Below, piece after piece: positions 1-4,482 of a stretch of DNA of 7,569 nucleotides. Where the stretch lies: positions 1-7,569 of the forward strand of contig JAUNCV010000103.1 in NCBI GenBank assembly GCA_030526445.1, given 5' to 3'. The stretch comes from Bacteroidales bacterium. Its GTDB lineage: Bacteria; Bacteroidota; Bacteroidia; Bacteroidales; UBA3663. Both the position numbers and the translations under genes were made by a program. A model generated the notes under the pieces. The model was not told where the DNA came from. It did no database searches and saw only the letters and a program-made list of their open reading frames with translations. Each line of letters starts with the position of its first letter. The first letter of the stretch is position 1.

Positions 1-436
1 TGTTCTTGCGTCCCTTCGAGGTGCTCTTCACCTGCTTTAGGCGAATAACATGGGTCGATGCCTTTCGCAGCACAGCCACTTCGCTTGGCAGAGCTCCGAT
101 GATGTTGAGCAAAGCTTCAGTCGAAAGGGGAGGGAACACCTCGTCCTTCGTATCGACGCGGTCGTGAATACTGATGATGCGGATCACCTTGATGCGACAC
201 AGTTCGAGGAAGGCCGATAGCTCACGCACACCACGTAGGGCGTTGCTGAATTTGCTCAGGACGAGAATGTCACCTCGCTCCAGAGTCATGAGCAACTGCT
301 TCCAGTCCGGACGCAGCTTCTCGTTACTGGTCTTTTCTTCGACGATACGGACGCAGCCGAAGTCTTGCATCCATTTCTGGTCGGCATCGTGAGCATCATA
401 GCCCTCTGCCAGGTAGATGTATCCTACTTTTGCCAT
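1..436 (-). CDS. Serine-recombinase-fold protein with degenerate active site (partial, C-terminus outside window)
   Basis: Reading the minus strand from the ATG at 436-434 gives 145 uninterrupted codons that leave the window. The start MAKVGYIYLA aligns without gaps with the resolvase/invertase N-terminus (gamma-delta resolvase MRLFGYARVS). Residues 55-80 (GDILVLSKFSNALRGVREL) match the conserved GDxLvvxKLDRLgRs block, and 82-96 match the following strand and turn, so the fold is clear. The catalytic residues are largely gone: Arg8 is Tyr8, nucleophile Ser10 is Ala10, and the Asp-Arg pair of LDRLGR is Ser64-Asn65. Arg42 and Arg68 remain. A DNA-cutting role is therefore unlikely. Retained dimerisation and, beyond the window, a possible helix-turn-helix tail would suit a DNA-binding regulator (inference). 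From memory, similar short 'recombinase family proteins' exist in Bacteroidales. The gene is divergent from the lipoprotein operon and has its own -7 box at 501-494. Confidence 0.8.
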   Translation of the reverse strand, partial: MAKVGYIYLAEGYDAHDADQKWMQDFGCVRIVEEKTSNEKLRPDWKQLLMTLERGDILVLSKFSNALRGVRELSAFLELCRIKVIRIISIHDRVDTKDEVFPPLSTEALLNIIGALPSEVAVLRKASTHVIRLKQVKSTSKGRKN

Positions 437-493
437 GGTTATTGTCACTAGATTCGTACTCATGCACGCAGATGTGCGCGCGATTTTCGGGGA

Positions 494-501
494 CAAAGAT
501 A
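494..501 (-). promoter_or_regulatory. Bacteroidota -7 box for the recombinase-like gene
   Basis: The minus strand reads TATCTTTG from 501 to 494, an exact match to TAnnTTTG, about 58 bases upstream of the ATG at 436. No clear TTG -33 element is present at the expected spacing; that position (about 521-525) is overlapped by the ATCATACTCG copy at 523-532, so a protein bound there could replace or block -33 recognition (inference). Confidence 0.6.
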
Positions 502-522
502 CGTATTTTTCTCCGAATAATT

Positions 523-532
523 ATCATACTCG
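523..532 (+). repeat. ATCATACTCG word, copy 1 (direct)
   Basis: This is an exact 10-bp copy. It overlaps the expected -33 position of the minus-strand promoter and forms an inverted pair with copy 2 at 584-593. With the next base it makes an 11-bp direct match (ATCATACTCGA) to copy 4 at 6026-6036. Confidence 0.7.
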
Positions 533-546
533 ACCGACATTAACAT

Positions 547-562
547 TATTTTGTGCAAAATA
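547..562. promoter_or_regulatory. 16-bp palindrome, candidate operator
   Basis: TATTTTG (547-553) and CAAAATA (556-562) are exact reverse complements around a central TG. The site lies midway between the two inverted ATCATACTCG copies in the divergent promoter region. The geometry suits a homodimeric regulator binding site; the regulator is not known. Confidence 0.45.
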
Positions 563-583
563 GTTCGAAATTGCTATCTCTGC

Positions 584-593
584 CGAGTATGAT
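584..593 (-). repeat. ATCATACTCG word, copy 2 (inverted)
   Basis: The plus strand reads CGAGTATGAT, the exact reverse complement of copies 1, 3 and 4. Including two more bases (584-595) it is a 12-bp perfect inverted repeat with 6024-6035 (AAATCATACTCG). It lies about 80 bp upstream of the operon -7 box at 672. Confidence 0.7.
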
Positions 594-639
594 TTGCATT
601 ATTTATTGATGTCTGATTTGTAAAAATGGTTAAATCGGC

Positions 640-656
640 TTTCAAAGTGTTTCAAA
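640..656 (+). repeat. Tandem TTTCAAA direct repeat at the -33 region
   Basis: TTTCAAA occurs at 640-646 and again at 650-656, with a period of 10 bp, roughly one helical turn. The second copy ends 15 bp before the -7 box at 672, so the pair occupies the -33 zone of the operon promoter. It could be an activator site or simply AT-rich promoter DNA. Confidence 0.35.
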
Positions 657-671
657 CTCGCAAATAATACG

Positions 672-679
672 TATCTTTG
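672..679 (+). promoter_or_regulatory. Bacteroidota -7 box for the 761-3288 operon
   Basis: TATCTTTG matches TAnnTTTG exactly and is followed by GC, as in many Bacteroidota promoters. The predicted start of transcription is near 685, giving a 5' leader of about 75 nt before the lipoprotein ATG at 761. A small dyad (TTTGC 676-680 and GCAAA 684-688) covers the expected start site. Confidence 0.65.
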
Positions 680-732
680 CAGCGCAAAACCGATGATAAA
701 AGGTTCGCAATCAAATATTACAAACAGTTTTA

Positions 733-768
733 ATGAGTGGACAATCCACCAGACAAATGAATGGATAA
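733..768 (+). CDS. Possible 11-aa leader peptide overlapping the lipoprotein start
   Basis: ATG at 733 opens an 11-codon frame (MSGQSTRQMNG) that ends in TAA at 766-768, overlapping the first codons of the lipoprotein gene in another frame. A small hairpin (GTGGA 737-741, TCCAC 745-749, loop CAA) lies inside it. The arrangement could couple translation, but so short a frame may be chance. Confidence 0.2.
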   Translation: MSGQSTRQMNG

Positions 769-1819
769 AATATCGTATAACATACTTGTATGGTTAAAAT
801 ATCATACTCGTAAAACCGCAGTTCTGTTGTGCAGTCTGTTGTTCAGTATCGTACTGGTTTCTTGTGCCAGTGGCAAATATGATTTTGACTTCGCCAACTC
901 GTCCGAAGCACTCGGTTGCTACCAGCAATTCTCAGCCGATCTTCAGGACAAGAGCAAAGTGACCTCAAAGGAGGCTGCCAGCATCATCAAGGAATGGCAT
1001 GAGGTGCGCGATACCGTGCTTGCCTACCTGCAGACCGATTCGGCCTACTATGCTCATGCCTGGTTGCCTGCCCGCTATTCCCGAACAGACGATTCGGTCA
1101 AGACGCAGATTATCAACCTCGTACTTGCGCAGAACTATTCATTGAAGGATGTGGCCATCATCAAACGCGGTTCCTCCCTCTTCGCCGATGAAGAGGAGGT
1201 GAAGACCACCGTCCGGGAGGTTTATCCTTTCTTTTCAAGGCTCGACAGTATCGCCACATACGAGACCGACAAGCACTCCATCCTCTCTATGTACCGTAGT
1301 TTCCTGCGTCTCACACAGAGCAATGGCTTCAATACCACCGACGATCTTGCCGCCTTCATTCAGCACGAAGACCGCATCTTCCGCACCTTCCTGCTTCACT
1401 TCGGAGAGTTTCAGGGCGAAGACCTTACGGATGTGACACAGATTACCGAGTCACTCTGCAAGAGCATCTTCCAGTCGGCCACACAAGGCAAGCTCGACAG
1501 CAAGACCACATTATTATACATGAGCATGCGAAGCAACCGCCGCATCCTTCAGAATGCCGAGGTCTGCATCGGAGAGTTCAAGAGCCGGCGCAAGATGGAG
1601 CCCGCTCTTCAGAACGCCTACTACTGGATCTGCCTGCAGCCTTTTATCACTATCGATCCTCTGGGCATGACGCTCCTCACCGAAGCGCAGTTCGAACATG
1701 TCTGCAGCGTAGCCGACGAACTTCAACGGCTCGACAAATCGGGCAGGACAGGAGCCGATGCCGGACGTCTCCCGCAGATGGTCAACCTTCTGCTCAAACT
1801 CTACCTCACTTCGCAGTAA
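761..1819 (+). CDS. Putative lipoprotein of unknown function (352 aa)
   Basis: I do not recognise a family. The N-terminus has a long polar n-region (residues 1-18, with Arg17-Lys18), a hydrophobic core (19-33) and a lipobox Leu32-Val33-Ser34-Cys35, so Cys35 would be lipidated by the Lgt/LspA pathway. The mature part is about 318 residues, helix-rich, soluble-looking and without further membrane segments or an obvious catalytic motif. The start at 761 is the only reasonable in-frame one, since the next Met is far past the lipobox. The preceding ATG at 757 leads to an immediate stop. It is the first gene after the promoter at 672 and is followed 64 bp later by the next plus-strand gene. Codons 14-17 encode the third copy of ATCATACTCG. 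Surface location or inner/outer membrane placement cannot be decided from sequence. Confidence 0.8.
   Translation: MDKISYNILVWLKYHTRKTAVLLCSLLFSIVLVSCASGKYDFDFANSSEALGCYQQFSADLQDKSKVTSKEAASIIKEWHEVRDTVLAYLQTDSAYYAHAWLPARYSRTDDSVKTQIINLVLAQNYSLKDVAIIKRGSSLFADEEEVKTTVREVYPFFSRLDSIATYETDKHSILSMYRSFLRLTQSNGFNTTDDLAAFIQHEDRIFRTFLLHFGEFQGEDLTDVTQITESLCKSIFQSATQGKLDSKTTLLYMSMRSNRRILQNAEVCIGEFKSRRKMEPALQNAYYWICLQPFITIDPLGMTLLTEAQFEHVCSVADELQRLDKSGRTGADAGRLPQMVNLLLKLYLTSQ
801..810 (+). repeat. ATCATACTCG word, copy 3 (direct, inside lipoprotein gene)
   Basis: This exact copy sits 40 bp inside the coding region, across the codons for Tyr14 to Arg17 in the unusually long n-region of the signal peptide. 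It is about 115 bp downstream of the predicted transcription start, where a bound protein could act as a roadblock or form a loop with copies 1 and 2. Confidence 0.6.
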
Positions 1820-1883
1820 CAGGCGCAAGCGTTACTTCATAGAAACTATTTTAATCAGCATAAATACAAAACTTTATCATATT

Positions 1884-2330
1884 ATGTTCGACAAACAGAT
1901 TGAAGATTTCATCGAGCTCTCAGCCGACCTCATTCCAGGTGTATTCGAGAAGACCTCCCTCGGCAAATGCGAGGTGCACGACTACTATGCCGTCATCGAG
2001 TTCAAACTCGACGAGAAGCTCGCCTCAGAGGACATTCTCGACATGCTGGAGGATAACATGGAGATGACTATTCTTTACGCCCACCACGCTTCGCGCAGCA
2101 CCGATGCCGGCGTCACAGTTTGTGCTTTCTCCGACCATTCGTTCAACGACAACTTCGCCATCCATGCCACCACCGGTGTCGATGGTCTTGTCCAGACCGT
2201 CATGGCCACACTCTTCTTTTCGGTCGATGTGATGATGGAGCACTTGCGCGATGACCTTGTCCAGCATAGCCAGACAGGCTCCTTCGATTATGCAATGGAC
2301 GAAGCCGAGCTCATGGCCATCTTCTGCTGA
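1884..2330 (+). CDS. Acidic cytosolic protein of unknown function (148 aa)
   Basis: The start ATG at 1884 was chosen because the frame upstream overlaps the end of the lipoprotein gene with no protein-like character, while MFDKQIEDFIELSADL starts a clean amphipathic helix. The product is acidic, has no signal peptide or membrane segment and looks like a compact alpha/beta domain: an N-terminal helix, a strand pair around residues 27-42 (CEVHDYYAVIEFKL), a helix at 46-58, then strands near 60-66 and 76-82. A helix at about 101-125 contains the hydrophobic stretch VQTVMATLFFSVDVMM. It ends in a helix and Cys148. I do not recognise the family. It lies 64 bp after the lipoprotein gene and 27 bp before the next gene, so co-transcription is likely. 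Confidence 0.7.
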   Translation: MFDKQIEDFIELSADLIPGVFEKTSLGKCEVHDYYAVIEFKLDEKLASEDILDMLEDNMEMTILYAHHASRSTDAGVTVCAFSDHSFNDNFAIHATTGVDGLVQTVMATLFFSVDVMMEHLRDDLVQHSQTGSFDYAMDEAELMAIFC

Positions 2331-2357
2331 ACCCTCCACAATGCATAGTACGCACCG

Positions 2358-2723
2358 ATGGATAACGTCCTTTTGACCAACATTGTGGAGACCATCAATG
2401 AGCATCAGAGCTGGATCAGCGCCACCATCGAGGAACACCCCGAGCCCTACCACATCAGGCGTGGCGGGAGTGAGCGGCTCATCCTGGGCCGTGCCATCCA
2501 TCTGACTGCCTATCGTGACCAGGGCAACTACACCAAGGGGCAGAAGTGGATCATCCACGAGTATCTGCTCAATCAGAGTGTCCGCAAGCTCAGGGCGTTC
2601 GATCCCATCTTCGCCCATCACTTTGCCAAGCGCAAACTCACGCTCAAAGAGATAGAGCGCGTCATCGCAGATAGCTCAGGTGGCTTTGCCAAACTCGACC
2701 TCTGTCCCTATGGCTACTGGTAA
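2358..2723 (+). CDS. Small basic protein of unknown function (121 aa)
   Basis: The ATG at 2358 follows the previous stop by 27 bp and gives MDNVLLTNIVETINEHQSW. The product has no signal peptide or membrane segment. It is rich in His, Arg and Lys with aromatic residues in its central part (GRAIHLTAYRDQGNYTKGQK at about 44-63), then a helical basic segment (75-104) and a C-terminal tail DLCPYGYW. The charge pattern is opposite to the acidic 148-aa neighbour, so the two could form a complex, but this is inference only. No catalytic or DNA-binding motif is evident and no family was recognised. Codon use resembles its neighbours. A longer minus-strand frame over the same bases (2025-2621) has no promoter context. 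Confidence 0.65.
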   Translation: MDNVLLTNIVETINEHQSWISATIEEHPEPYHIRRGGSERLILGRAIHLTAYRDQGNYTKGQKWIIHEYLLNQSVRKLRAFDPIFAHHFAKRKLTLKEIERVIADSSGGFAKLDLCPYGYW

Positions 2724-2790
2724 GCCAGGCCTTCACGTTTCACGTTTTTTCAACAGTATTCAACTCACGCAACACCCAAATTATAGCAAT

Positions 2791-3288
2791 ATGATTCTTA
2801 CAATTCTCAACCTCATTATCGTCAGCACACTCCTCTGGGTGCCACTCTTCTTCTATGGCCGAAAGACCAAACGGATGATCGACTTTTATTTCCGCATGGG
2901 GTGCAGTCCCAACTTCCGTAAGTTGTTCGGCTACGTCCTTGCCTTCATGGTACTGGTATTCCATGCCACATACCCTGGCATCGTCAAAGGAGACTTCGGC
3001 ACCTTCGTGTCATCTGCCTTCGCTTTCAGTCTCATCTGTCCTCGCTGGACAGTCGGTCTCCTCGAAGGCATCCGTGGCTCCCGATTCGTCGTGGCATTTC
3101 TCGCCGTCATGGCGGTGGCTATGCTTATGGCGCCCGGCATGTACAGCCTTGGCATCACCCTGTGCTTCGTTCTGGTGGCATCTATCTTCTATCCTTCGCC
3201 CAAGATGGCCGAATACATAGATGGCAGCCCTTACCATCAGAGCTTCGACGAGATGGCGCGAGATGTGGTTAAACATTACTTTGCCTGA
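2791..3288 (+). CDS. Multi-pass membrane protein of unknown function (165 aa)
   Basis: The start at 2791 places a membrane helix directly at the N-terminus (residues 2-22, MILTILNLIIVSTLLWVPLFF) followed by a basic stop-transfer patch (Arg24-Lys25-Lys27-Arg28). Further hydrophobic stretches lie at about 46-65, 72-84 (short, uncertain), 99-116 and 118-134, suggesting four or five inner-membrane helices. The tail (135-165) is soluble, charged and probably cytoplasmic by the positive-inside rule. An in-frame earlier start at 2680 would overlap the previous gene and put 37 polar residues ahead of the first helix, so it was not used. I do not recognise the family. It is the last of the four unknown genes before the mobilisation module; possible roles include entry exclusion, toxin/immunity or transfer accessory, none of which is shown by a motif. 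Confidence 0.7.
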   Translation: MILTILNLIIVSTLLWVPLFFYGRKTKRMIDFYFRMGCSPNFRKLFGYVLAFMVLVFHATYPGIVKGDFGTFVSSAFAFSLICPRWTVGLLEGIRGSRFVVAFLAVMAVAMLMAPGMYSLGITLCFVLVASIFYPSPKMAEYIDGSPYHQSFDEMARDVVKHYFA

Positions 3289-3314
3289 ACTGGACAACGA
3301 TCCATGTTTAACCC

Positions 3315-3333
3315 GCCCTTCCACAGGAGGGGC
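3315..3333 (+). promoter_or_regulatory. Strong hairpin in leader of the winged-helix gene
   Basis: GCCCTTCC (3315-3322) pairs with GGAGGGGC (3326-3333) over eight base pairs, one of them a U-G wobble, around a three-base ACA loop. It begins 26 bases after the membrane-protein stop. No T-run follows, so it is not a typical terminator. The 3' arm contains AGGAGG, a perfect Shine-Dalgarno-like core, but that lies over 20 bases before the ATG at 3356, too far for normal use. It may stabilise or attenuate the message. Confidence 0.5.
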
Positions 3334-3355
3334 ACATCTAAAGTATCAATCAAAA

Positions 3356-4222
3356 ATGCAAATTGAAACCAATGACAAAATCATTCATGCATGCACGAGC
3401 AGCCGTCCATTGCTCGACATGCTCTGCCCCAAACGTAGTGGCAGATACACCAAGCTCGAAGCCTACATAGATCTGCTGGACAGAATGCAGACCGAAGCAG
3501 GCGTCGATACGCACACCGGCGAGGTGGTCAAAGTTGGCCGTGGCGAGTTTGCCGTAACCATCACCGAACTCTCCGAGAAATGGAATTGGCATCGTGCCAC
3601 AGTCCGCAGCTTCCTCGATGACCTCGTGGCGCTTGGCGAAATCCGACGTGAACTTCAGAAACATTGCTACAGGGTAGCCATGGTGGGACAGCAGCGAGTG
3701 TCCATCCCGGTAGATACTCCCGAAGATGCTCTTGACCTCTGTCTTGTACTCTTCGCCCGCCGCCAACCCCAGCAGAGTGACCTCCAGGTTCTCCTTCCTT
3801 ATGCAGAACAATACTGCCACTTGGCAGCCGAAGCATCGGATGGGACTGAGGCGGAAGAGAGTGGACACGACCACCTCATTCACCTCGTACACTCACTTGT
3901 GGTTTCCTCTTTCGCGGCCATCAGTCATATTGACCGAGTGGTGCTCGACCCCGATGTGAAATCGGCCATGCTTGCTACCTTGCACCAAGGAACACCCTGG
4001 TCCTTCACCAAATGGCTGCAGGCGTCTGCCTTGCTCGCCACTTCCGTTGCCCATCGTGTTAAGCCCGAACTCGACAACGAGAAGCACCCGCTCTTCACCG
4101 AGCGCGATCTTCCTTTGTTGCGCCGACTCCACAACTGGTACGTGGCGCAGGCTTCGGCCATCGGAAAGGCGCAGGGCGAGTCTTCCGACGTGAACGTCAA
4201 ATCTGAAAACCGTTTGTCTTAA
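3356..4222 (+). CDS. Winged-helix DNA-binding protein beside the relaxase (288 aa)
   Basis: Residues 31-107 form a clear winged helix-turn-helix: an initial helix (YTKLEAYIDLLDRMQ), a strand with RGEFAVTITELSEKW, then the recognition helix region WHRATVRSFLDDLVALGEI (about 78-96) and a wing (RRELQKHCYRV). The pattern 'RGEF..T...L...W.W.R..V..FL..L...G.I' resembles the N-terminal domain of phage replisome organisers and DnaD-like initiators. The C-terminal half (about 113-288) is helical with an acidic segment (155-164) and is not recognised. The start at 3356 was preferred over 3221, which would overlap the membrane-protein gene. Being directly upstream of a candidate oriT and a MobV relaxase, it is most likely a relaxosome accessory or replication/regulatory protein; the choice between these is inference. 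Confidence 0.7.
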   Translation: MQIETNDKIIHACTSSRPLLDMLCPKRSGRYTKLEAYIDLLDRMQTEAGVDTHTGEVVKVGRGEFAVTITELSEKWNWHRATVRSFLDDLVALGEIRRELQKHCYRVAMVGQQRVSIPVDTPEDALDLCLVLFARRQPQQSDLQVLLPYAEQYCHLAAEASDGTEAEESGHDHLIHLVHSLVVSSFAAISHIDRVVLDPDVKSAMLATLHQGTPWSFTKWLQASALLATSVAHRVKPELDNEKHPLFTERDLPLLRRLHNWYVAQASAIGKAQGESSDVNVKSENRLS

Positions 4223-4482
4223 CCCAAGTATTAACCAAGCACCTCAATACCTCTCGGCACTTCTTCATTTTTTCTCATAAGCTCCGGGCAAGCCTGCACG
4301 TTGTGGCACGTATCAGAACGCAAGGGCTTGCCCTTTCTCGGTAATGCGCTTGCGCGTTATCCACTTGAAAGAAGGGAGGGGGAGCCTAATACCCCATATT
4401 GCCAAAGCAAATGGGTGGAGTGTCCATCTGGGCAGCAAGCTGGGACAGAGTGCGAGGTGGATAAAAGTAAGAATCAAAGATT
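4223..4482. other. Candidate oriT region with nested inverted repeats
   Basis: This 260-bp gap precedes the relaxase gene, where MobV-type oriTs are usually found. Seen in sequence: GGGCAAGCC (4286-4294) is inverse-complementary to GGCTTGCCC (4325-4333); the latter is also part of a self-dyad AAGGGC-TT-GCCCTT (4322-4335); a second TT-centred dyad GCGC-TT-GCGC lies at 4346-4355; TTATCCAC (4357-4364) is inverted at GTGGATAA (4457-4464); CAGC-AA-GCTG (4433-4442) is followed by GGACA, which matches TGTCC at 4421. An 18-base all-purine tract spans 4367-4384. A degenerate tandem repeat TTAACCCAAG/TTAACCAAG begins at 4219. The nick site cannot be assigned by eye. The same structures could instead control relaxase expression. 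Confidence 0.5.

Larger units (their letters stand above)
437..760. promoter_or_regulatory. AT-rich divergent intergenic control region
   Basis: This 324-bp gap separates the minus-strand recombinase-like gene from the plus-strand lipoprotein operon. It holds two outward-facing promoters whose -7 boxes lie in a 13-bp inverted repeat (ATACGTATCTTTG at 667-679 and its complement at 494-506). Between them are an inverted pair of ATCATACTCG (523-532 and 584-593), a 16-bp palindrome (547-562) and a tandem TTTCAAA repeat (640-646 and 650-656). No convincing ORF of useful length is seen except a possible 11-codon leader at 733-768. Confidence 0.75.

Noticed and set aside
174..392. 72-aa open frame on the plus strand
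   Set aside because: It is antisense to the recombinase-fold gene, which aligns well with a known family.
2025..2621. 198-aa open frame on the minus strand
   Set aside because: It lies across two plus-strand genes with better start context and protein-like composition. It has no promoter and its sequence looks like an antisense shadow.
3350..3892. 180-aa open frame on the minus strand
   Set aside because: It is antisense to the winged-helix gene, whose domain is recognisable, so the minus frame is a shadow.
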